Made by a program: the position numbers and the translations under genes | Assembly: GCA_003576745.1 (NCBI GenBank) | Contig: QEVR01000004.1 | Location: forward strand, 1 to 42,355 | Origin: Candidatus Uhrbacteria bacterium | Lineage (GTDB): Bacteria > Patescibacteriota > Patescibacteriia > 2-12-FULL-60-25 | Direction of reading: 5' to 3' | DNA length: 42,355 bases | The notes under the pieces: model-generated | The model's input: the letters and a program-made list of their open reading frames with translations, nothing else | Told to the model about the DNA's origin: nothing | The model's database searches: none | Shown here: one piece after another, positions 1-12,000 of the stretch | Layout of the letters: the number at the start of each line of letters is the position of its first letter | How positions within the stretch are numbered: position 1 is the stretch's first letter

Positions 1-3000
1 TCCGCAACGTCAACGAATTTCTTTTCGACAAATGTGCTCTTTACGGGTGCCACGGGAACCAATGCCAATCTTACGGGGTCATTAAATGTGGCCGGCGTTA
101 CCTCATTGCAAAACCTCACCTTCACCATTACAACCGGAACGAGCGCAACGACCACGAATTTCTTTGCCACAAATCTTCGCTTTACCGGCGCAACGGGAAC
201 GAATGCGGAGCTCACTTCATCCCTTACGGTTGGCGGCGTATCCGTATGTCTCCAGAATGGCACAAATTGTCCTGCATCCGGCAGCGCAACGAATTTTTGG
301 TCCTATACGGCCGCAACAAATTTGCTATTCCCAGCAACGAATACGGTGAGCTTTGCGCTCGGAGGCGCCACGGAAAATACCGCGCCGTTCTTTTTCCGCC
401 GCAATACCACTTCCACCCGGCTTATTCTTGGCGGCAACGGTTCCTCTACCGATGTGGTTATTGGCGCTACCACGGCATCGAACATGCATACGGCCTTCCA
501 GCTTTCGGGGGATGACCTGTTCGTGGCAGGCAATATCGGCTCCGCATCATCCGTCTATACGAATGGCGCATTCATCGCTGGAACCGGCACCACCCTGTTC
601 GGAAGCGGATTTATCACGAACACGAATGCCACGCTTACGGTGTCGGCATCAACCACGCTCATGCAGGGGAGTTTCGATCAGGTGATCACGTCATCGAACA
701 GCTCCTACTTCGACTTTGTCCGTGTGACCAGCACGCCCGCAGGGACGGATCCTTCGAATGTTCAGGTTGTCGGTCGGTATGCGTATGTTGTGAGCAAAGC
801 TTCAAATACATTCCAAATATTCGATGTGACAGATCCTGCGGCCCCCTCCTCAACCGTAACGACAAGTACATCTGCATCGCCGATGGAAGTGGCAGTTGCT
901 GGAAGATATGCTTATGTGGCGGCAAACGGGAACCTGAATATATTTGATATATCAAGTTCAACCGCGATCACGTTAATGTCGACACTTGCCTTTACCGGCA
1001 GTGCGACGGAAGAGGCAATACATGTTGAAGGGAAGTACGCGTATCTTGCGGCCGCTTCGACATTCACCATCGTCGACATTTCAAATCCGAGCAGTCCATC
1101 CATTGTCAAAACCGTCTCTGTTGGCAGCCAGCTGAACGATGTATTTGTCCGCGGCGGATATGTGTACCTCGCGAGCTGGTATCAATTCCCCCTTCCCTAC
1201 AACTTCTTCATCGTTGATGTGCGAGACCCGGTGAATGCCTATGTCATAGGCCGCACGAACGTAAAGGAGGTTTCAGGCGATGCTGGTCCGTGGGCCGTGT
1301 ATGTTCAAGGGAGTTATGCCTATGTCGCCAACCAGTTTCATGACACATTTTCCATTATTGACGTTTCCAACCCCGCTTCTCCGAGGGTTCGTGATGAAAT
1401 TACGATCGGCGATGCCCCAAAGGGCGTTCAGGTTCAGGGGCGTTATGCGTATGTGAGCCAAGAAGGAACGGGTGCGGGCGGGAACAGCATTGCGGTTATC
1501 GACATTTCGAGTTCCACGAATGCCGTGCTTGTGAAACAAATTCCGCTCGGCACCGGCACGACTCCGCACGATCTATTTGTGAGCGGAAGGTATTTATACG
1601 TTGTGCAGCCGGGGAATGAACAGCTGTCGATATGGAAAATCCCCGGTTCGGAGCTTGTGTCGCTCGAAGCGAACAGCGTTGAAGCAGGCACTCTGCAAGT
1701 GCGCAGCAAGGCATGGGTGGACAACGAGCTCTTTGTGGGGCAGGCATTGAACGTGGGCACGGGCGGCATTATGACGAATGGCGTTTTGTCCGTTTCGGGG
1801 ACGGCGACGTCGACCATTGGCGGCCCGCTGACGGTTCAGGGAAAACGCGTATGTCTGTCTGACGGAACCAATTGCACGGCCGATGCAAACTGGACGTATA
1901 ACGGGGCCGGCAATTATCTGACCACGGGCACAAGTACGCTGAACGTTCTCGTAGGCGGTGACCTGACGGCGAGTTCGTCGCTTATCGTGAACAATCCCAA
2001 TAAGATGGTGAGTGTAAATAACTTTAAGCCAAATGGAAGCGGGACGATCAATGGCAGCTATGTTCGTGGGAATTATCTTTATGCCGCGGGCGGTGCGAAC
2101 TTTTATACCATCGATATTACCAATCCCGCGGCACCTGAAGTTGTCGGGACCTCCACGGGATTTACGAACGCCCAGTGGGTGGATGTCGCAGGCAAGTTCG
2201 CCTACGTGATCGACAACTCCACGTTCAAGATGACGATTGTTGATATTTCGCAGGCGGCTACTCCGACAAGGTTGGGCGAAGTCTCTTTCGGAACATTCGT
2301 GTATCCTATTCATGTCAAAGGAACGTATGCGTACGTACCCAACTATACGAACGGACTTCGCATCGTCGATATTTCAAGTTCCACAAACCCATACATCGCC
2401 GCATCTATTGACCCGGGCGGGTTCGCGGCCGGCGTGGACCTTCTCGGAAATTATGCGTATGTCGGGAACGGGACAGGGGACCCGGATTTCTATGTGGTTG
2501 ATATTTCGAATCCGAAAAGCCCCGTCCTTAAGAGTCCCGCAACCTTTAATCCCGGGCACAACAACCTTACTGTCTATGCGAGCGGACGCTATGCATATGT
2601 CGCGGGATGGGACGGAGCGCTGACCATATACGATATCGCGAGTTCAACGAACCCAGTGACCAAAGGACGGGTGACCGGGCTTAGCACACAGAACGATGTT
2701 AAGGTCGCCGGGGACTATGCATATATGGCAGGAACGAACCTTTTTACTGTGCTCAATGTTTCCACGGCATCCAGTCCCACGGTTGTTGTTGCAACATCCA
2801 CGCCGGGTGCGAGTTACGTTACGATTGCCGGGAAGTATGCGTATGTCGGAGGGGGTACAAGCGGCCTGTATGTGATGGATCTCCAGGGTGCGAAGATCTC
2901 TACGGCGAATATTGGGAATTTGAGCATTCAGGACGGGTCCGTGCAACGCGATTTCGAGATCGGCAACCGCCTGAACGTGGGCGGCGACATGCAGGTGTAT

Positions 3001-6000
3001 AAGGACATGACGGCCGGAGGCCTACTTACTATCCTTGGCAATGGAACCTCCACATTCCTCGGCTCCGTCTCCGCGACGCGCGGCGAGTTTACGAACGCTC
3101 TCACGGTGAATGGCGTGAATGTGTGTCTTTCCGGGAACATCAATTGCACCGGCGTGGGCGGCTGGAATTACAATCCGTCAACAAATAGTCTCGCAACCGC
3201 GACATCCAGCATTGACGTGCTCGTTGGCATTGAAACCGGTACATCCACCTTTAATGTCCTTGAGGAAGTGGGATACACAGATTTGGGCGGGAACGGCGCG
3301 TCGCCGCAAATAGCGGTGCAGGGCGATTATGCCTATCAGGTGGATTTGGGGCTGGAGGATCTGTTCACTATCGTTGATATTTCCGATCCCGTGCGCCCGC
3401 GCGAGGTGGCGAGTACCACGGTGCTCGATCCCACGGATGTAACGGTGCGCGGACAATATGCCTATATTACGGAAACCCTGAATGACCGGCTTCGTATTAT
3501 TAATATCTCAAGCTCCACACGTCCATTCGAGGTAGGATCTTTGGCCACAGGCGCCGATCCGAGCGTGGTTGCCGTGCAGGGCGCGTATGCCTATGTGGTG
3601 AATGCATCCGCGGGAACGTTGAGTATCGTGGACATCTCCGACCCAAAAAGCCCCATTGAAGTTTCGGAATCGTTCAGCTCCGCAACGATTGGCAGCAGTG
3701 TGCAGGGCATAGCCGTAAGCGGGGACTTTGCATATCTCACCACCATTAACCTTCATTCGACCACGAAAAACTTTACAGTCATTAATGTTAAGGATCCTTT
3801 GAACCCCCGCATAGAAGGGAGCACGAATACGCACAATGGCGGAACAGCCGATTGCGATCCGCGGGGCGTGGTGATTCAGGGCAAATATGCCTATGTGGCG
3901 AATGATGTAGCCTCTGCAACCTGTACGCAAAATGCTATTGCCATTATTGATGTGAGCGATCCGTCGAATCCCACCTTTGCGGGCGGAACCAATTTGGGCG
4001 CCACGAATGTGGTGGCTGCGCGCGCCATTGCCGTGGCCGGGCGGTATGCGTATTTGGCCTCCACAAATGTGGGTGGCGGAGACACCAATCAGGTGGCCAT
4101 GGTGGATATTTCAAGCTCCACCCGGCCGCAATTCATCAATCGTATCGGCTTGAGCAATAGCAAGCGGCCTCTCGACATTGCTTTGCAGGGAAATTATTTC
4201 TATGTATCGGACAATGACAATAATGAATTTACCGTCGTAAAAATCAAAGGCGTTGAAACCCAGTCGCTCGTGGCGCATGCCGCGGAAATCGGGCGCCTGG
4301 AAGTGCGATCCGACGGCTATGTTGCCGGCAATTTCGCCATTAGCGGCGGACTTACGGTTCAGGGGAATGCCGTGTGTTTGGCAAATGGCAGCGGCTGTTT
4401 GTGGGGCATTACCGCGGACGGAACCATTACACCGAACAGAAGCCTCGCGGACATTCGCGTTACCGGCGACGCAGAATTCGCGAACAGCGTCATTGTTCTT
4501 CCCACGAGCACTACTGCCTTTACCACGAGCACGATTTTTACATTCACCACCCCGCAGTACGGCATTAAAATCCAGGGCGATTATGCCTATGCCGGAGTCG
4601 GAGGGCGGCTGGCGATTTTCGATATTTCCCAGCCGAGTTCCACGCAACTCGTATCCAATGTGTTCTGGAACAGCTGCAGCGTGTGTCTTCCGGATATGTT
4701 CCATGTGGCGGGGAATTACGTGTACCTGATCCAGGACAATAACTCGGGCGACACCATGTTCCAGGTTATTGATGTCACGGATCCCAGAAATCAGCGGCGG
4801 GTGGCGACATTCGATCTCGGGAATGCGGGTTTTCAGGCTATTGACGGAGTAGGGAAATATGTCTATCTCGTTAATAATACCGACAATATTCTGGTTTCCG
4901 TTGATGTGAGCAATCCATTGAGTCCATCCTTGGTTTCCTCGGTGGCCGTAAGCTCCACGCCTCGCGACATCCGCGTGCGAAACGGGCTCGCCTATATCGT
5001 TTCCGAAGGCACGGATACCATTTCCATCTTTGATGTGTCCAATCCCAAGGCCATGCGCGAGCTCGCTACCACGAGCACGAGTTTGACCCAGCCGAACAGT
5101 TCGGATCCGCGGAATTTGGACATTCAGGGACCTTATGCCTATGTAATGGGACGCACATCAAGCACGCTTTCCATTATCGACATTTCAGCCACAACCACGC
5201 CGCGCGTGGTGTCGCAGTACACCACCACGAATGCAAGTCCGGACAGCGTACATGTGAGCGGCCGTTATGCCTATATTCCCATGGAGACAAGCTCCTATGG
5301 CATAGACGTGGTGGACATTTCCACGTCCGGTACGCCCCGCAGGGTTGGGTTTATTGGGACGGGCGCTGTTCCACAAGATATTGCCATTAAGGGGCGTTAT
5401 GCCTTTATCGTTGAGGGGTCCGGCAATATGCGCGTAATGGACATTGGGGCTGCCATTGAAACGAATGGCCTTGTGGCGCATAACGCGGAAATCGGTCAAT
5501 TAAATGTGCGCGGCAATGAAAGTATCGGCGGCGATCTTGTAGTGCGCGGTGGGGCATATGTGGGTCGAGGCGGGCTTTTGGTAGACGGCGGCTTTGCCGT
5601 GATATCGGCCGCAACGTCGAGTTTTGGCGGGAATATTCATGTATCCGCGGCGGGCGAATCCAGGTTCGAAGGATCTCTGTATGTGCGCACCGCAACAACA
5701 AATACCTTCCTTGGCTTTGTATCGTCCACGCGCGGAGAGTTTAGTCAGGGGCTTTCCGTGGGCGGTAGAGCCGTGTGTTTGCGCGACGAAACAGGCTGTC
5801 CGCCGGATGCGCTTATTTGGACGTATAACAGCGCATCCGACACCGTACTCACGGTTTCGAGCACGGTGGACGTAAAAATCGGCGGGTCCATAGACAATAC
5901 GCTTGTGGACGGAGACAGCTTTAAGAATGTTTCCACGTCCACCTTGGACGGCGATCCCAAGGCGGTAAAAGCGCAGGGGCAATACGTGTATGTGGCAAAA

Positions 6001-9000
6001 GGGAATGGCAAACTGGAAGTGTTCCGCATTGGGTTAAACGGGGTGGCGAGCTCTACGGCGAATGTCATGGTAACGTCCACGGCCATTCAGGATATGGAGG
6101 TGCAGGGGCGATATGCCTATTTCAGCCTGAATGTGGGGACGAATAACTTTAAGGTCGTTGATTTGCTTGATCCGACAGCGCCCACGTCCGTTGGAGCATC
6201 CAGCGACGATAGTTTTAGTTCAGCATCGCATTATCTTGCTGTGCGCGGGAAATACGCTTATATGAGCGGCGGCGGCAAATTTTCAGTGTTTGACATTACG
6301 AGTTCGACGAGTCCTTTCAGAGTCAGTCAAATCAGCGTGGCCGGCGGGCAGGATGTGTACATTTCCGGCAATCGCGCCTATCTCGCATCCGCTAGCAATA
6401 ACCAGGACCTGCAAATCGTGGATATTTCCGATCCCCTGAATCCGGTATTGCTGAACACCATCGACATTCCGGGTAATGGAACCGCGGACGTTCATGTGAA
6501 CGGCCATCTTCTGTTTACCGTTCCAAATGGAACAATATCCGCTGATACGCTTCGCATTTGGGATGTGGCGAGTTCCACGAATGCGTCGGTGCTGGGTTCT
6601 GCAACCATTGATTTTCAAACAGCGGAAACGCGCATTGTGGTTTCCGGAAGATATGCGTATGTGAGCGATGCGCAAGTTTGTAATGCATCCGGAAATCGCG
6701 GACGCATACATGTGTTCGACGTGGTGAGCTCCACAAGACCCATACGGCAAATACAGCATCTTGTGCGGGACAATGCGCATCGCGTAACCGAGTTCGATAT
6801 TCAGGGGAAGTATTTGTTCGCCGGCCTTACGGATTCCGGTACAAGCTGTGCGAATGACGGCACGGACGCCCTGATGGTGATTGATATTAATGGCGTGGAA
6901 ACGAATGGCCTCATTGCGCATTCGGCGGATTTGGGACAGGTGTCCGTACGCGGTGATGCGCGATTTTTCGAAGACGTATCGGTTGACGGCACCTTTATTA
7001 GCTACGGGGATTTCTTGAGCTTCGGCGATTTCCAAATCGGCGGCGACTTGAGCGTGGGCGGGAGCATTTCAGCTTCCGGGACGCTTCAGATTACCGGCAG
7101 TATTACCTCGGGCGACCTGCTTCCGAATATTCATAATACCTATGATATAGGCGCAAACGGGACCGCATGGAAAAATATTTATGCGTCCGGAACCATTCTT
7201 GCCACGGGGTTCGGCCAGCAGATGAAGTCAGCATGGACCATTACCACGTCTTCGGCCGATATTTTCGCGTCCGGGCTTCGGAATCCGTATACCGTGCGCG
7301 TGCTGGGCGACTATGCATATGTGTCCGGCTTTACCGGAAATACCGTGGGCATATTAAAGGCGGCCGACGGAGAAGCGCCCGCTCTGCAGTCCACCATTGC
7401 CATGAGCAGCACCACGCTCGCGCTCGATGTGTCCGGCAATTATTTGTACACGGTGGGCTATGACGACAGAACATTCAAAATTTTCGACGTGAGCAGTCCC
7501 GGCGATCCTTTGGAAATGTCGAGCAGTACGTCCTTTACCGTTTTGGGAGCCATTGACATGCGCGTGGTGGGGAAATACGCCTATGTGAGCACGAACAGCA
7601 GTCCTGGCACGCCCGGCATTACCATTATCGACATTGCAGATCCGAGAAAGCCCAAGCAGGTGGGGCGGTTGGATGGGCTCAATTCGCCCTCGCGATTCGT
7701 AGTGCGCGGCAATACGCTGTATCTCGCCGATAATACGAATTTCAGAATCATTGATGTTACCTCGTCCACGAATCCCGTGGTGCTCGCATCCACATCCTGC
7801 AGCGGCAACTGCTATTCTATTGATGTGAACGGGCATTATGCCTTTGCCCTCACTAGAGGGGCGCCCGGGAGAATTCTTACCTTTGATATTAGCCGTTCCA
7901 TCAATCCCCTGCAGGTGGCAACCACCACGCTTTCCGTAACCACGGATTTAGGGACGAATCTTATTGCGCGCGACGGTATTGTGTACTGGACGAGCGGCGG
8001 TTCTGCTGCGCGCGCCGGTGCGTATCGCTGGAATCCCGCCGCCCTTGCCATGTCATTTATCGGCGAAATCGCCGATGCCACGAAGTTAACGAATAATGAC
8101 GCGCTGGACATTCAAGGCAATCGCCTGTTCATGACCGGATCGAATGCCGGCAATACCGAAACGTATGTAAGCATTATTGACATCGGCGGGACCACGGTGG
8201 ATTCGTTCAAGGCCGGTTCAGCCGCCATCGGTTCGCTCGATGTTTTTGGCGATGCGCGCTTTGACCGCAATCTCAATGTGCTGGGTGGCGTTCAGGTGGG
8301 GCCGAGCGGTTTGTACTCTGCCGGGGATGTGGGGATTAGTAAAAATCTGACCGTAGTGGGGAACATGACGAATATTCTTACGGGAAGCTCCACACTCGAC
8401 CGTGCGGGCTCATTGTCATTCAGCTCCGCAAGCCTCACGAGTATTGCCCTGCAGGGGAATTACGTGTATCTCTCCGATTCGCGCGAACACAAAGTGTATG
8501 CCGTCGATACGACAGTCAAGTCGTCGCCGGCAACGGTGAATACGGTTACGGTTGGCGACGGCACGGGAGATATTTTCGTCACGGGCAATTATCTCTATGT
8601 CACGAATATCGCGTCGCCCACGAGTTCGCTCGAGATCGTGGACATTTCCAACCCCGGCTCCATGACGACGGTCGCAACCACGAGCCTGCTCAATCCGAGA
8701 AGCGTGTTCGTGCAGGGGAAGTACGCTTATGTCGGCGGGAGCGATTTCAGCATTATCGACGTTTCACAACCAACAGGTCCGACGGTTGTGACCTCGAGCG
8801 ATCCAGGATACGGCGTCATCACCGACGTGTATGTGCAGGGCCGGTATGCCTTCCTTGCCGACACCACCGTCTCAAGTCTTCATATCGTCGATATCAAGGA
8901 TCCATCCAATCCGACCATTGCCAGTTCCACGTTTATGGATGCAAATCCGCGTACGGTGTATGTGCAGGGCAGATACGCCTATGTTGGAGGAGGGGACGGG

Positions 9001-12000
9001 ACAACGAATGAGCTTCGCGTGTACAACATCGCCCTCCCGAGTTTCCCCGTGCTCCGCGACAGCGTTACGCTCGAAGGCCGTCCGGATGAGGTTGTCGTAC
9101 ACGGCAGGTACGCCTACGTCACGGATATCGACAATAACAAAATCGTCGTTGTTGACGTGTCGGATCCGACAGACATTTTTGTTGTAAACCGGACGCGGAC
9201 AACGGATCAGCCCGTCTCTATGGCTGTCGGCGGCAGATACGCGTATGTGTCCGGCAAGGGTTCGAGCAAACTGGAGATTTTCGACATTCGGGGATCGGAA
9301 GTGAACGGCCTTATCGCGCATTCGGTAGAGTTCGGCAATATGCAGGTGCTGGGGAATGGAAGTATTTATAATGACTTGAGCATCGGTGGCGGACTCAATG
9401 TGGGTATCGGCGGCATACAGACGGGCGGGTCCATTGGGGCGGGCAAAATCACGTCAAAGCCGCAAGTGACCATTCATGCGAAATATTCGAGCACGGATCA
9501 GCTTTCCGCGTCCCATGTGGCCGTGCGCGGCAGATACTTATATATGGTGGGCGGAAGCAATATTCTCGAGGTTATTGATGTGCAAAATCCGCAGGCGCCC
9601 GTGCTCATTGCCACGTCCACGCTTACGACCAGTATTAACCGGCTTGCCGCCGAGCAGGGACGATACATCTTCGGCGTGGGCGCCGGATCATCCATTGATG
9701 TTATTGACGCATCCAAACCGGCAAGCACCACGCGCGTGCATACCTTTACTGTCGGCGGTACGCATGAAGATGCCTTTGTGAGCGGACGCTTCCTGTATCT
9801 CATCGATAGCTCGAACAGTGTTATCCGCATTGTAGACGTAAGCGACCCGTTCAATCCGGTCTCCAGAGGAGCGGCATCCCTGCCGAGCTGTACGGAAAGC
9901 GATGTGTTCGCGCAGGGACACTTTGTGTATGCCACCTGCCGTGGCGTGAGCGGACTCTTTTACATTATTGATGCCTCGGACCCGGATAATCCCGTAAATG
10001 TGGGAAATTATACGCCGGGCAGCGCGGTTATCGACATACAGGTGCAGGGAGGTTACGCCTATTTGGCAAAACTCGATGACACCATCGACATTGTAAACAT
10101 TACGAGCTCCACAAATCCCACGCTTAAAAGCACTATTTCGGGCGTGGAGGATCCGGCCATTGCTTTGGGAGGGAAATATTTGTTCGCAGGGTCCACCGGA
10201 CTTACGACAAAAGAAATCCGGGTGTATGACGTGTCCAATCCTTCGCAGCCCGCGCTCGTGGATACCTTGACGTTGGGAAGTTCCTTTGTGGGCGAAACAG
10301 CCAGTCTTGTGTTGAGCGGCAGATATCTATATTTCGGCGAGGCGAGTCCGGGAAATGTGCGCATTATTGATACGGGCGGCATGGACACGGGAACCCTGCA
10401 GGCCGGCGCTGCGGAAATTGGAGATCTCCAGGTGTTGGGAAGCGGCTATGTGCAGAACAATCTTCATGTGGAAGGCGGATTCTCCGCGGGGCAGAGCGCC
10501 GAGTTCCATGACTATGTGTCCATTCACAGCAGGGTGAGCTCCACGCAGGGAATCCTTCAGGTGCATTCGAATTGCGGCGGATCCGTGTCCGCGCGCGTGG
10601 CGAGTTTCCTCGATGCGTCGAATCATCTTGTTTCCATCCGCTGCAATGGCCAGCTCTTTGCCGACAACGGCACCATCGGCACAGGAGGGGACTATGCGGA
10701 ATACTTTATTTCAAATGACGCCACGCTTGCAGGGGGCGATGTTATTGCCATCGATCCTTCATCCGCCACCACGGTGACCCGCGGCTCTTCTCTCCTCCGT
10801 CCGTACACGCTCGGCGTCGTATCCTCGAATCCCGTGGTTACGGGCATGGGTAGTCTGGAAGGAAATGCTTCCGCAACGCTCGTGGGTCTTTTGGGACAGC
10901 TTGATACGAATATCAATGCTTCAAGCACCCCCATCGCCATCGGCGACAAACTCATGGCCGGAGACAATGGCATGGCCGTGAAAGCCAAGGGCCCCGGCAT
11001 GGTGCTTGGCACGGCGCTTGAATCCCTTGCTTCAGGTACCGGCACCATACGCGTCTTTGTGAGCCCTCATTGGTGGGCAGGCGATCTCTTTATTGCCAGC
11101 GATACGGGCTCTCTCCTTGTTGCCGACCTCACGATAGCGAGTTCCACCATGGCCACGGCCTCTTCCACCCTCGTGGACTCTCCGCTCTTCTCCTTCCGCG
11201 GCTCTGCCTATGACACCGGCTCCAGTACCACGGTCACCTCCACCTTTAGTTTGTGGAATGACATGATCGATACCACCACCACGAGATTCACCCTGTCCCA
11301 TGACAGCACCGGCACCTCGCTTCTCACCGTGAACTCCCTTGGCGACCTCGCCATTTCCGGACGCTTCTATCCCTCGGATGAAGGCATGCCCCAATTCGAC
11401 AAATATATCTTCTATCAGGCCACGGGCACCCCGGGAGACTATATGCGCACCAATGCCTCGGGATGGGGCACGGGCTCCTATGACTTTGCCGAGTTCTTCC
11501 CCTCTGCCGAAATCCTTGAACCAGGAGACATTGTGGTGGTTGATCCCTCGACTCCGGAACGCGTAAAGAAATCCACCCATATCGGCGAAGGAGCCATTGT
11601 GGGCATTGTCTCCACCAAGCCCGGATTCCTCGGAGGCGAATGGAAGGAAGGCCATCATGCCATTGCCCTGGCAGGACGCGTTCCCACCAAGGTGAGCACG
11701 GAAAACGGCATCATCCGCGCCGGAGACTATCTTGCCCCTTCAAGCGCGCCCGGCATTGCCATGCGCGCCACCAATCCCGGCCCCACAGCCGCCATTGCTC
11801 TTCAGGACTATGACGGCACCAGCGCCACCGCCACCATTATCGCCTATGTATATGTGGGGTGGTGGGGCGGCGACGGCGATTCTGGATCGGCAGCATCCGG
11901 CGGTACGGGAAGCGCGCCTCGCGCAGGGCTTGCGGAAATATTCTCTGGCGACAAGAGCGTGGAAGTCACCTTTGAGAGCCTTGGGGCATATCCGATTATC

